Part shown: positions 5,928 to 15,724 of the stretch, piece by piece
Layout of the letters: each line of letters opens with the position of its first letter
Numbering within the stretch: the first letter of the stretch is position 1
Source: Ruminiclostridium sp.
GTDB taxonomy: Bacteria; Bacillota; Clostridia; Oscillospirales; Ruminococcaceae
Length of the DNA: 36,108 bases
Reading direction: 5' to 3'
Assembly (NCBI GenBank): GCA_017942025.1
Contig: JAGAVH010000004.1
Location: 1 to 36,108 of the forward strand
Translations under genes and position numbers: made by a program
The notes under the pieces: generated by a model
Seen by the model: the letters and a program-made list of their open reading frames with translations, nothing else
What the model was told of the DNA's origin: nothing
Databases searched by the model: none

Positions 5928-8900
5928 ATGCTGAAATCGGAAAAGTATCAGAATATTTTAAAGGCTCGTCTGAAACGAATGAGCAGTTCAACAGAGCTTT
6001 GGAAGGACACGCTAAGCATAGTGGAACGCTTCTACAAGTATAATTTTGTGGAAAGCGTACTTATCGGACTGCAAAAGCCTGATGCAACGGCTTGTGCGGA
6101 AATACCTACCTGGCAAAAAGCAATGAACAGAACTGTAAAGTACAGGACCGAAGGAATAACACTTGTTACTCTTGGTGGTGGTGCGAATAGCAGAGTACGT
6201 ACAGTTTATGATGTTACTGATACCGTTCCGATGAATAACGGCAAAAAGGTGAAATCTCCTTATTACTGGACTGTATCAGAAAATGAAGAGCCGAGAATCT
6301 ATAACGTTCTTAAAACAGAGTACAGTGTAGATGGTATAGACCTTGAAGAAGCTCTCACAAAAATAGTCACGGCACTGACAAAGGAGTATATCGACGACAA
6401 TAAGGCTGATATAATTGAATCGTTTAACGCTTCAGCTTTGGCAGAGCTTGATGAATTTGCAATGATGAGCAAGTTTGAAAAACTTGTAACCGAAAGCACA
6501 CTCTATACTATATTAAAAAGATGCGGAATAGACTATGATGCAGATTTTAGCGATCTGTGGAACTTTGATACAGCCGAAGCTCTCGCTTGTGCCGGTGAAA
6601 TCGTAAGTACAAATGCAGAAACGGTACTCAGAAGCATCGAAAAGGAAGTTAAAAGAATCAAGAAGGAGGAATATTACAATGACCGAAGAGAGAATGACGA
6701 AAACAATAGAGGGCGTGGAGGTAACTTACCGCTTGGACAAGAAAACACAGACCTGGATACCGGTACTGGACGATCTTCAGGAAGTGGAGATAGGGAAGTA
6801 CGGAACACAGCGACTCAAGTATCTGAAGGAAAATCGCAGGGTGCTTCTCAATACAATGACTCTGAACGGAACGTTGGAGAGTCATCTGAAGGAGATAGAC
6901 GAAGCTTGTTACAATCAGGTGGAATTATTCATACAGAAGAACGCCGAGAGCTTCGGAGCAACAGAGGAACTGCAGATGAGCAACCCGATGGAATGGGCGG
7001 CGAAAATGAACACTCTGCAGAAGATGGCAGAGGAAACGATACAGGAACTGATTTACGGATAACTGTACAGAATTACGGCTACGACTGGGACGGTATGGAG
7101 TACTACGAAACCGAAAAAGCTCTTGAAATGTGGGATATCGGATGTCCTGTATTTATGCTTTATCCTGATAACTCCGAACATCTCGTAGAAAGCCGTGAAG
7201 AAATCGAAAACTTTGATGGATATTTCGGAGTCGAAAGAGCCGATTTAAAAGAGAATAAAAAGAGAGAAACAGCAGAAGTAACCTCAGATGAGGAAGCTCC
7301 TGCTGTTTCTATTTTAGAAGAAGCCGCAGAAAAAGAAGAAGTGCGACACGAGGTCGCACCTGAACCTGAACTTGTTAAATTCGCAGAGCAGTTTATGTAT
7401 GTTCATAAGCATAGTAACTTTGCTGATGAGGAAATTTCTTTCATTTCAGAGGGAAAGTTAAGCGAAGATTATAGTGCGGAAGAACTTGCAAAGCTTATAT
7501 CTTCTCCGTCAGAAAGATATTGGCTACAAAGAAGATTTGCGGCATTTGTACATAAATGTGAGCAAAGACCTGAACTTTTTACTGACAGCGAAACGGATAT
7601 CCATAAACTGCTTGCCGATTTTAAGGCTTACAACGATAGCAAAACTTTTATAGCATATCGTAAAGGAGCTTTTTATGAGTTCAAGGGCGATGATGCTTTA
7701 AAGGTGGCTGAATTGCTTGATTTGACGGTAACGTATCGTGACAATGAAGCGATTGTAGGCATCCCCGATAACAGCTATAATGAGTATTACTACAAACTGG
7801 CTGATAAGGGATATATGTTGTGGGAATATTCGGTATTACACGAATACAAGCTACCTGAAATCGAGCCTATTATCGAGGGTGAGCCAACTGTTACAGTAGG
7901 CTTCTCTGAACACCCTATATTCTATGACTATACAGAATTAACAATGTCATTCAAGCAGGCTGACAAGCTCTTTGACGAGCTTGATCGACAGCAGCAGGAA
8001 GATAGGCAGAACGAGGAACTCCGGGCAGGATGGTATCACAAAACCGATTTTACAATTACCTGCAGTATTGACGGTAAAGATATTAGTTTCAAAGGAAGAT
8101 ATGATATTGGTGATGATGAAGGCGGCTTGTATCAGCACATCGTCAATTACATAGAATGGTGTACAAAAGACGAGGTAATAAATGAACACAAGCGAATGCT
8201 TGGCGCAGAAGAATATAACGCCTTCCTTGAAAGAAACGAGTATGCACAGAATGTTATGCTCCCTTACTTACAGCAGTTTTCTTTTACAGCCGACAGAAAA
8301 GAAGAAGTACGTCACGATGTCGCACCTGATACTCTTCCTGATTTATCTGAAGAGGGAATAAAGAGTATTTTACTTGCGGAAAAGCATCTGAAGAATACAA
8401 AGAGTGACATTGTAGGCTTTTTCCTTAAACACAAGGATGATACCCAAAGAGCCGATTATATTAAATCTTCCTATATTAAAGATACTTACATTGAGCTTTT
8501 AGTTGGTGAAGAAAGATACGGCTATAAAGCAGAAGATGATGGATTCTTGATGTGGGAAGGTGCTTACCTATCAAGAACTGCAGAAACAAAGTTCTCCTGG
8601 AGGTTAGTATCGGAACTTGTATCAGAGTACATAGATAGTCACGAATATTACAGTCTTGAAGAGATTGAAAGTCAGGCGGAATATATCGACATCGAACCTG
8701 AAAAGGAAGTAAATCACGAACAGCTATCATTCTTTGATTTCGATGCAGAAGCTTATCCTACGGCAGAATATACTGTCCCGGTTGAAGCAATAAATCCTGA
8801 ACATATCAATAATCTGCTCAGATGCGGAGCATATATCGAAGATAACTCGTTGCAAACCATTGTTGCCTTTTATAAAAAGACTAACAAGACTGATGAAGAT

Positions 8901-11900
8901 CTTACACAGTTTGTAAAATCACATTTCCTTTCTTCTTATAGAGGAATTAAAGATACTGCTATCGGCTTTGAAAGTATGGGTAGCAGGTTGTCGGCATATT
9001 TCAACGAAGAAGGCTTAACCATCAAACCCGGTGATACTGTATTCTCGGTTATGGGCAGAAGCCGTTTCCTTGATTGGCAAGAGGTTGCTTTGCGAATCAA
9101 GAAAATGCTTGAAGAGGGTACATACACAGAGCAGGCAATTATCGACTCCACGAGAGAATATGAGGTTAAAAGTATTGCTTATCAGTTATGGGAAATATGG
9201 AGAGAGCGTAACAGCGATGAATGGACTTTTGAGCTTGAGAATGTGGATGTTACACACACTACAAGCTGTCTGCCGAGAATCGAAGAGAAATTACTTAATG
9301 ACCGAGAATGGCTTGAAGATATAGCTAATACTATGAAATACTATGCACAAGCCTGGCAGATGAATAAAAGTATTCAGCGTTTTAATGGCTATATCTATAA
9401 TCCTGTTACTGTTGCTGAAAGACTTAATGATTTGCTTATCAAAGAGAATATGTTTGTTGCATCGGATAGTGTTCCGTTACCGGCACAACTCTATATCAAT
9501 ACGGACCATATTGAAATGTACTTCCGTAAACACGGACATTATGACAATGGCAAACAGCAAATTCAAGATTATTTTACTACTCACGTTGACAAAAAAGCTC
9601 AGGCTTCTTTTATCAAGGGTATGTATGGCAATGGCGGCTCAATGGACGGTGAGTTCTATTTCACTGGATACGGTGGCAAGGGTGCTGATTTTTCTTTAAG
9701 AATAAATCATCAGACTTTTGAAAAAAAGACAGTAAGTTGGAATGAATGTGCAAAAATCATTTATAACTCTATCAAGTCTGATAGATATGATAAGCCCGTT
9801 CTTTTCTTTTCTGCGGCTGAAAAAGAAGAAAAATTACTTGCAGAAGCACAGAAGCTGATTAACGATTACTGTCATATCGAATTTCAGTCTGATGACGATG
9901 CTGATTATTCCGATTTATCTAATGTGAACGTGGCCTATACAAATACTGAAGATGGTGTACACGAGATACAGGCGTCTATAAATCTTATTGATTACCGCAT
10001 AGTTACCGCTGTAGATGATGTAGTTGTACGTACAGTTCAGTATGATAATCTTGCCGATTTAGTCCACAATGGACTTACAGCTCTTGATTTCGACGAGCTG
10101 ACTGCCGTTTCTGATGAGGAACTGTCAAAAATACGACACCGTGTCGTATCTTCAGAAGAAAATGCACAACCTTCAGAAGATTATACATCGTTCATCGGGA
10201 AAGAATTTGTGCTTGAGGGCAGAAAGTATAAAGTAACTGAAATAAATCAAGACACTACACAGCTCCAGGATTTAACGATGCTTGAAGAAGCTCGTTATCC
10301 CATTTTCCGAAGTGAGCATACGTCTATAATTATGCCGTATCTACATAATGCACAAACGAATGTCATTGGCCACAATGATGTTGTTGTGCAGAATGACGAT
10401 ATTATCCTCATTGACTATGTAATGCCCGATGATAATTATTCTACAGGCGGTGCAAAGACACGCTTCAAAGATAACGTAGAAGCTATAAGACTTCTGAAAA
10501 AACTTGAAGCTGAAAACAGATTAGCCACAGAAGAAGAACAAAGAGTACTTGCAAAGTATGTTGGTTTTGGCGGGTTATCTGCGGCATTCAACGAAGGAAA
10601 CAATGCCTGGGCGAATGAGTTCAAAGAACTATCCTCTTTACTTTCTCCTGAAGAGTATGAATCTGCACTTGCAAGCACATTAACAGCTTTTTATACCAAT
10701 CCCACAGTTATCGGAGCAATGTATGAAGGACTTGCAAGGTTTGGCTTCGATGGTGGTAACATCTTGGAGCCGGCGATGGGTACAGGTAATTTCTTCGGTT
10801 GTATGCCTGAAGCTATGCGAAATAATAGCCACTTACACGGTGTAGAGCTTGACAGCATAACAGGCGGTATTGCAAAGCAGTTGTATCAGACAGCCAATAT
10901 ATCTGTTATGGGATATGAGAAAAAAGCTCTTAATGATAACTTCTTTGATTTGGCTATCGGTAACGTTCCCTTCGGACAGTTCAAGCTGAATGACCGTAGG
11001 TACAACAGACTTAATCTGAATATCCACGATTATTTCTTTGCAAAATCTCTCGATAAAGTCCGTCCCGGTGGTTATATCGCATTTATCACCACGTCGGGTA
11101 CACTTGATAAGAACAACAGCCGTTTCCGTCAGTATCTTGCTGAAAGAGCAGAGCTTGTCGGTGCTATCAGATTACCTAATAATGCCTTTGGCGATACGGA
11201 GGTAACGTCTGATATTATCATCCTCAAAAAAAGAGACAAGATTGTTGTAGTGAACAAAGAAAACTGCAACTGGCTTGAAATCGGGCATACAGCAGATGGA
11301 GTGCCTGTAAACAGATACTTTGCTGAAAATCCTCAAATGATAATGGGCGAAATGAAGCAAGGCGTTGAATACAGCTTGTACGGAAATGCTGATGCAACTG
11401 CTTGTGTTGCACCTCAAGGGTACGACCTCGTGTCGCACTTGCACGATGCATTTATGAATATGAACGATGAATATATCCCGGCACAGATAAACGCAGAAGA
11501 GGGAACAGATACATCTCAAGTAGAAATTATCCCTGCAGACGATACCGTCAAGAATTTCTCTTTTGCAATTATCAATGATAAGGTATATTACCGTGAAAAT
11601 TCTCTGATGCAAAGAGTAACAAAGAGTGAGGATAGGATAAAGGGACTTATCGGACTTAATGTTCAGGTGAGAAAGCTCATCGAAATGCAAGTTGATGGTT
11701 ATGCGGAAGAACAGCTGGCAGAAGAAAGAAAAATCCTTCATAAGCTATTTGATGAATTTACAAAGAAATTCGGCTATATCAATTCTCGTTCCAATGCAAT
11801 GGCATATGATAAGGATAGTAGTTATTTCCTGCTATGTTCCCTTGAAAAATACGATAAATCAGAAAATAAATTTATCGGCAAGGCGGACATTTTCTATAAG

Positions 11901-14900
11901 AATACGGTAAACCCTGTAGTAGAGATAACCAAGACCGATACATCTCTTGAAGCACTTGCCGTATCTATAGCAGAAAAGGCAAAGGTGGATATACCTTTTA
12001 TGTCAAATCTTTGCGGACTTTCTGAAGAACAGGTTATTGCAGATTGTATCGAAGCTGAAGCAATATATGAATTGCCGTTAAGTCCTGAGCAGAAAGAAGA
12101 GGGCGTATATGTTACCGCAGACGAATATCTGTCAGGCGATATTCGTGAGAAAATGGCATTTGCACAAATCCGACTGCTTATGGGTGAGAAGAAATTTGAG
12201 CGAAACTACAAGGCTCTTGAAGCAGTATTGCCAAAGCCACTTACAGCAACTGATATTTCTGTGTCGCTCGGTGTAAATTGGATAGATACAGATATATATC
12301 AGCAATTTATGCAAGAAACCTTCCACTCTCATCACAGAGATATAAAAATATCATACACAGCATACACGGGTGAATTTAATATATCTCACAAGAGCTATGA
12401 TTCTTTTAATCCTCTTGTGAAAAGTAAATTCGGCACACCCCGAATGAATGCCTATGATATACTTGAAGCAACCTTGAACATGAGGACAGTCGAAGTAAGA
12501 GATAGAGTAGAGGACGAGGATGGAAAGGTCAGATATGTAAAAAATCCGAAAGAAACTGAAAAAGCACAGGCAGCACAGGAGCTTATAAAAGACACGTTCC
12601 AAAGATGGATATTCGCTGATGCTGAACGTAGAGAGTACCTGGTTAATAAGTACAATGAGATGTTTAACAGCTATAGAGTACGTGACTTTGATGGAACAAA
12701 TCTTGTCCTTCACGGAGTGAATAAGGATTACTCACTGTATCCTCATCAAAGAAATGCAATATCAAGAACAATATTCGGCGGAAATACTTTGCTTGCCCAC
12801 GTTGTCGGTGCGGGTAAAACCTTTGAGATGGTCGCTTCTGCGATGGAGTCGAAATATCTTGGAATATGCAATAAGTCGATGATATGTGTACCGAAACATA
12901 TAGTCGGACAATTTGCAAACGAGTTTATGGCACTATATCCCACAGCGAATATACTTGTGGTAACTGAAAAGGACTTTCAGCTTAAAAACAGAAAGCTCTT
13001 CTGCAGTAAGATCGCCACAGGTGATTATGATGCGGTCATCATCGGACATTCACAGCTCGTAAAGATACCGTTGTCAACTGCAAGACAGATTGACTATATT
13101 CGTCGAGAAATAGAGGAAATTACGACAGCAATAAGTAGTGTTGATGCTGATGAAAAGCAATCTTACAGCGTTAAGCAGATGGAGAAAGTAAAGAAGAATC
13201 TCCAGGAAAAACTTAATCGCTTGCTTGATACCCGTCAGGACGATGTAGTTACTTTTGAAGAGTTAGGTATCGACAGGCTGTATGTAGATGAGGCTCATCT
13301 GTTTAAAAATCTGTATTTTCATAGTAAAATGAGCAACGTTGCCGGATTATCGACAACCGAAGCACAGAAATCAACCGACTTGTATTTTAAATGTAAATAC
13401 CTTGATGAATTGACTGGTGGTAAAGGCGTTGTTTTTGCAACTGGAACTCCCGTATCAAACTCGATGGTGGAACTGTACACTATGCAAAAATACTTGCAAC
13501 CACACGCTTTAGAAAGACTTGGTTTTGAGCATTTTGACGCCTGGGCGGCTAATTTTGCTGACATAACTACTGCAATGGAGCTTGCACCTGAAGGTACTGG
13601 ATATCGACTTAAAACAAGATTTTCAAGGTTTAAAAACCTTCCTGAATTGATGACTATGTTTAAGGGCGTAGCTGATATAAAGCTTGCTGATGACCTTAAT
13701 CTCGATGTGCCTGAAGCAGAGTTTATAAACGTCTGCGCCGAGCCGACAAAAGAGCAGAAGGAACTCATAAAGACACTTGCTGAAAGAGCTACAGCAATTC
13801 GCAATGGACTTGTTGATCCAAGCGACGACAATATGCTGAAGATCACAAATGACGGTAGGATGATAGGTCTTGATCAGCGACTTATCAATCCTTTACTTCC
13901 TGATGATGAAAGCTCTAAAGTGAATTTATGTGTTGCTAAAGTGTACGAAATTTGGCAGAGTACCGCTGATAAAAAACTTACACAGATGATATTCTGTGAT
14001 TTTTCTACACCTACCACTACAAAGAAGGTTGTTGAGCTTGAAAAAGTAGATGATGATACCTACGGATTGTCGCCTGAAGAGGAATTTACAGACCTCTATA
14101 ACGATGTCAAGAAAAAGCTCGTTGCAAAGGGTGTTCCTGCAGAAGAAATTGCATTTATTCACGATTGTAATACTGATGAAAAGAAGCAAAAACTATTTGC
14201 AAAAGTCAGACAAGGTGATGTCAGAGTGCTTATAGGCTCTACTGCAAAATGCGGAGCAGGTACTAATGTACAGGATTTGTTATATGCCGTTCATCATCTT
14301 GACTGTCCCTGGAGACCTGCCGATCTGGAGCAGAGAGAAGGTAGAATTATTCGTCAGGGCAATCAGAATGAAAAGGTTTTTGTTTATCGCTATGTTACTG
14401 AAGGTACATTTGACGCATATTTATATCAGATAATCGAAAACAAGCAGAAGGGTATATCGCAGATTATGACAAGCAAATCTCCTAATCGTACTTGCGATGA
14501 CGTGGATGATGCTGTACTGAATTACAGCGAGGTTAAGGCATTGTGTGCCGGTAATCCTCTCGTGAAAGAAAAAATGGAGCTTGAGGTTGAGGTGGCAAAG
14601 CTAAAACGCTTACAGTCAGCTTATCTGTCAGAACGCTATGAGCTTGAAGATAGACTTATAAAGTATTACCCGCACGAACGGACAAGAGCAGAGCTTTTAG
14701 TTAGCAATACAAAAACTGATTTAAAATTAGCTGATAGTCATCCGGCAAGCGAAGATTTCTGTGGTATCAAGCTAAAAGGACAGCTCTATACCGAAAGAAA
14801 AGAAGCCGGCGAAATGCTCATAAAACTGTGTCGCACAGTTGGTATTACAGACTTGCCGTGTATAGGTGAATATAAAGGATTCCTTCTATCGTTAAGCTTT

Positions 14901-15251
14901 AATTCGTTTGGTGGTGGCGAATATTATCTTAAATTGCATAATCAACGAACTTATTCAATCACGCTCGGACCTGATGCAGTAGGTAATATTATGAGGATAG
15001 AGAACTTTATATCCAAAGGCTTGCAAAAAGAATATGATATAGCCGTTGCACAACTTGAAAAAGTAAATTCGGCAATAAAAACTGCTGAAAAAATGCTTGA
15101 AGAAGGTGGCACCTGGGAACGAGAAGAAGAGCTTACACAAAAGTCGTTAAGGCTTAAAGAGGTTGACAGACTTATAATGCTTGATGACGAGGTTATATCT
15201 GCAGACGAAAACAGCGATGAACTCGATGAAGCAAGTATAGAAGAACAGTAA
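5928..15251 (+). CDS. giant polyvalent ArdC/methylase/helicase protein
   Basis: A 3107-aa cytoplasmic protein. Residues about 1-240 resemble the ArdC/LtrC antirestriction, ssDNA-binding domain. A polar Gly/Asp/Asn/Arg-rich linker spans about 240-378. Then come several unassigned alpha/beta segments (about 380-1480) joined by acidic linkers. An N6-adenine methylase follows, with motif I EPAMGTGNFF (near 1614) and motif IV GNVPFG (near 1678; NVPF in place of NPPF/Y). The SNF2-like helicase has GAGKT (near 2294), DEAH (2454), ATGTPVSNS, and motif VI QREGRIIRQG (near 2801). Such polyvalent proteins of conjugative elements are thought to protect or process incoming DNA. Four palindromes lie within the gene, and a second gene overlaps the linker. 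Confidence 0.9.
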   Translation: MLKSEKYQNILKARLKRMSSSTELWKDTLSIVERFYKYNFVESVLIGLQKPDATACAEIPTWQKAMNRTVKYRTEGITLVTLGGGANSRVRTVYDVTDTVPMNNGKKVKSPYYWTVSENEEPRIYNVLKTEYSVDGIDLEEALTKIVTALTKEYIDDNKADIIESFNASALAELDEFAMMSKFEKLVTESTLYTILKRCGIDYDADFSDLWNFDTAEALACAGEIVSTNAETVLRSIEKEVKRIKKEEYYNDRRENDENNRGRGGNLPLGQENTDLDTGTGRSSGSGDREVRNTATQVSEGKSQGASQYNDSERNVGESSEGDRRSLLQSGGIIHTEERRELRSNRGTADEQPDGMGGENEHSAEDGRGNDTGTDLRITVQNYGYDWDGMEYYETEKALEMWDIGCPVFMLYPDNSEHLVESREEIENFDGYFGVERADLKENKKRETAEVTSDEEAPAVSILEEAAEKEEVRHEVAPEPELVKFAEQFMYVHKHSNFADEEISFISEGKLSEDYSAEELAKLISSPSERYWLQRRFAAFVHKCEQRPELFTDSETDIHKLLADFKAYNDSKTFIAYRKGAFYEFKGDDALKVAELLDLTVTYRDNEAIVGIPDNSYNEYYYKLADKGYMLWEYSVLHEYKLPEIEPIIEGEPTVTVGFSEHPIFYDYTELTMSFKQADKLFDELDRQQQEDRQNEELRAGWYHKTDFTITCSIDGKDISFKGRYDIGDDEGGLYQHIVNYIEWCTKDEVINEHKRMLGAEEYNAFLERNEYAQNVMLPYLQQFSFTADRKEEVRHDVAPDTLPDLSEEGIKSILLAEKHLKNTKSDIVGFFLKHKDDTQRADYIKSSYIKDTYIELLVGEERYGYKAEDDGFLMWEGAYLSRTAETKFSWRLVSELVSEYIDSHEYYSLEEIESQAEYIDIEPEKEVNHEQLSFFDFDAEAYPTAEYTVPVEAINPEHINNLLRCGAYIEDNSLQTIVAFYKKTNKTDEDLTQFVKSHFLSSYRGIKDTAIGFESMGSRLSAYFNEEGLTIKPGDTVFSVMGRSRFLDWQEVALRIKKMLEEGTYTEQAIIDSTREYEVKSIAYQLWEIWRERNSDEWTFELENVDVTHTTSCLPRIEEKLLNDREWLEDIANTMKYYAQAWQMNKSIQRFNGYIYNPVTVAERLNDLLIKENMFVASDSVPLPAQLYINTDHIEMYFRKHGHYDNGKQQIQDYFTTHVDKKAQASFIKGMYGNGGSMDGEFYFTGYGGKGADFSLRINHQTFEKKTVSWNECAKIIYNSIKSDRYDKPVLFFSAAEKEEKLLAEAQKLINDYCHIEFQSDDDADYSDLSNVNVAYTNTEDGVHEIQASINLIDYRIVTAVDDVVVRTVQYDNLADLVHNGLTALDFDELTAVSDEELSKIRHRVVSSEENAQPSEDYTSFIGKEFVLEGRKYKVTEINQDTTQLQDLTMLEEARYPIFRSEHTSIIMPYLHNAQTNVIGHNDVVVQNDDIILIDYVMPDDNYSTGGAKTRFKDNVEAIRLLKKLEAENRLATEEEQRVLAKYVGFGGLSAAFNEGNNAWANEFKELSSLLSPEEYESALASTLTAFYTNPTVIGAMYEGLARFGFDGGNILEPAMGTGNFFGCMPEAMRNNSHLHGVELDSITGGIAKQLYQTANISVMGYEKKALNDNFFDLAIGNVPFGQFKLNDRRYNRLNLNIHDYFFAKSLDKVRPGGYIAFITTSGTLDKNNSRFRQYLAERAELVGAIRLPNNAFGDTEVTSDIIILKKRDKIVVVNKENCNWLEIGHTADGVPVNRYFAENPQMIMGEMKQGVEYSLYGNADATACVAPQGYDLVSHLHDAFMNMNDEYIPAQINAEEGTDTSQVEIIPADDTVKNFSFAIINDKVYYRENSLMQRVTKSEDRIKGLIGLNVQVRKLIEMQVDGYAEEQLAEERKILHKLFDEFTKKFGYINSRSNAMAYDKDSSYFLLCSLEKYDKSENKFIGKADIFYKNTVNPVVEITKTDTSLEALAVSIAEKAKVDIPFMSNLCGLSEEQVIADCIEAEAIYELPLSPEQKEEGVYVTADEYLSGDIREKMAFAQIRLLMGEKKFERNYKALEAVLPKPLTATDISVSLGVNWIDTDIYQQFMQETFHSHHRDIKISYTAYTGEFNISHKSYDSFNPLVKSKFGTPRMNAYDILEATLNMRTVEVRDRVEDEDGKVRYVKNPKETEKAQAAQELIKDTFQRWIFADAERREYLVNKYNEMFNSYRVRDFDGTNLVLHGVNKDYSLYPHQRNAISRTIFGGNTLLAHVVGAGKTFEMVASAMESKYLGICNKSMICVPKHIVGQFANEFMALYPTANILVVTEKDFQLKNRKLFCSKIATGDYDAVIIGHSQLVKIPLSTARQIDYIRREIEEITTAISSVDADEKQSYSVKQMEKVKKNLQEKLNRLLDTRQDDVVTFEELGIDRLYVDEAHLFKNLYFHSKMSNVAGLSTTEAQKSTDLYFKCKYLDELTGGKGVVFATGTPVSNSMVELYTMQKYLQPHALERLGFEHFDAWAANFADITTAMELAPEGTGYRLKTRFSRFKNLPELMTMFKGVADIKLADDLNLDVPEAEFINVCAEPTKEQKELIKTLAERATAIRNGLVDPSDDNMLKITNDGRMIGLDQRLINPLLPDDESSKVNLCVAKVYEIWQSTADKKLTQMIFCDFSTPTTTKKVVELEKVDDDTYGLSPEEEFTDLYNDVKKKLVAKGVPAEEIAFIHDCNTDEKKQKLFAKVRQGDVRVLIGSTAKCGAGTNVQDLLYAVHHLDCPWRPADLEQREGRIIRQGNQNEKVFVYRYVTEGTFDAYLYQIIENKQKGISQIMTSKSPNRTCDDVDDAVLNYSEVKALCAGNPLVKEKMELEVEVAKLKRLQSAYLSERYELEDRLIKYYPHERTRAELLVSNTKTDLKLADSHPASEDFCGIKLKGQLYTERKEAGEMLIKLCRTVGITDLPCIGEYKGFLLSLSFNSFGGGEYYLKLHNQRTYSITLGPDAVGNIMRIENFISKGLQKEYDIAVAQLEKVNSAIKTAEKMLEEGGTWEREEELTQKSLRLKEVDRLIMLDDEVISADENSDELDEASIEEQ
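6679..7062 (+). CDS. tnpV: TnpV-family protein overlapping the giant gene
   Basis: A 127-aa protein read in the +1 frame relative to the surrounding 9.3-kb gene. ATG 6679 has AAGGAGG (6663-6669) 9 bp ahead, an ideal ribosome binding site. The product shows the TnpV pattern known from Clostridia transposons: a YGTQRLKYLKE segment, LLNTMTLNGTLESHL, and a C-terminal NPMEWAAKMN. TnpV's biochemical role is not known. The host gene in the same bases reads as a polar, low-complexity linker, so both frames stay open for 128 codons. I judge TnpV a real, translated overlapping gene from similarity as I recall it plus the ribosome binding site. Confidence 0.75.
   Translation: MTEERMTKTIEGVEVTYRLDKKTQTWIPVLDDLQEVEIGKYGTQRLKYLKENRRVLLNTMTLNGTLESHLKEIDEACYNQVELFIQKNAESFGATEELQMSNPMEWAAKMNTLQKMAEETIQELIYG
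7341..7359. repeat. palindrome copy 4 (inside giant gene)
   Basis: GTGCGACACGAGGTCGCAC, in frame as EVRHEVAP. Confidence 0.85.
8307..8325. repeat. palindrome copy 5 (inside giant gene)
   Basis: GTACGTCACGATGTCGCAC, in the same frame as copy 4, read as EVRHDVAP. Confidence 0.8.
10131..10149. repeat. palindrome copy 6 (inside giant gene)
   Basis: ATACGACACCGTGTCGTAT, a perfect inverted repeat about the central base, read as IRHRVVS in the same frame as copies 4 and 5. Confidence 0.85.
11420..11438. repeat. palindrome copy 7 (inside giant gene)
   Basis: GTACGACCTCGTGTCGCAC, in a different frame from copies 4-6, read as GYDLVSH. It lies between the methylase and helicase parts. Confidence 0.85.
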
Positions 15252-15264
15252 GATGAAAAGAGGG

Positions 15265-15283
15265 TACGACACCGTGTCGTACT
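15265..15283. repeat. palindrome copy 8
   Basis: GTACGACACCGTGTCGTAC, 13 bp after the giant gene's stop, with GAG/CTC extending the inverted repeat on both sides. Confidence 0.92.
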
Positions 15284-15309
15284 CTCTGATGTTTTTAAGG
15301 AGGTCTGAA

Positions 15310-15672
15310 ATGGAAAAACCAAAAGCAATGTTTATGCCTGAAGCAGATATTATAACAAAAATCGACGAGTTATTTACCTCTGCTTTGGAGTGTGCAGAGC
15401 ATATCGAACGAAGCAAAGGTGAAATGTATGTTGTTGGTATTGATAAACCCTATAGAATTGAAACGGCAATTATCAACGCACATTATAATATGGCACAGTA
15501 TCACGTTTATTTAGAAATTTTGGAAAAACTTGATTTCGATGAGTTTAGAAGAAGGGTTGAAGCAAATAGTCAGCAAACCGACAGAATTTTAAAAGCAATA
15601 GAACACATTTACTCGCTTCAAGGACAGAGTGTACAGCCGCCGCTGAATGAGGAAGAGGATATAGAAATGTAA
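15310..15672 (+). CDS. hypothetical protein with acidic tail
   Basis: A 120-aa, mainly helical soluble protein. ATG 15310 is preceded by AAGGAGG; the open frame upstream of it runs through palindrome copy 8 and is not likely translated. The product ends in EEEDIEM, the acidic EM-type tail shared with other proteins of the element. The gene is followed by palindrome copy 9 and covarying hairpin copy 2. No family is recognised. Confidence 0.65.
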   Translation: MEKPKAMFMPEADIITKIDELFTSALECAEHIERSKGEMYVVGIDKPYRIETAIINAHYNMAQYHVYLEILEKLDFDEFRRRVEANSQQTDRILKAIEHIYSLQGQSVQPPLNEEEDIEM

Positions 15673-15699
15673 GCTCTTTTTTCTTTTCTGCGGCAAAGG

Positions 15700-15718
15700 G
15701 TACGACACCGTGTCGTAC
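15700..15718. repeat. palindrome copy 9
   Basis: GTACGACACCGTGTCGTAC, 27 bp after a stop codon; covarying hairpin copy 2 starts 7 bp further on. Confidence 0.92.
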
Positions 15719-15724
15719 CTTATA

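Noticed and set aside
11172-11741. 189-codon minus-strand open frame inside the giant gene
   Set aside because: Opposite a clearly conserved methylase/helicase coding region; Cys/His-rich shadow composition and no ribosome binding site.
13319-13846. 175-codon minus-strand open frame opposite the helicase
   Set aside because: Ser/Leu-rich shadow of conserved helicase coding; no independent support.
14825-14839. ACTGTG-TCG-CACAGT as an eighteenth palindrome
   Set aside because: It holds a GTGTCGCAC half-site but has a different left arm; coding for a conserved-looking stretch explains it.
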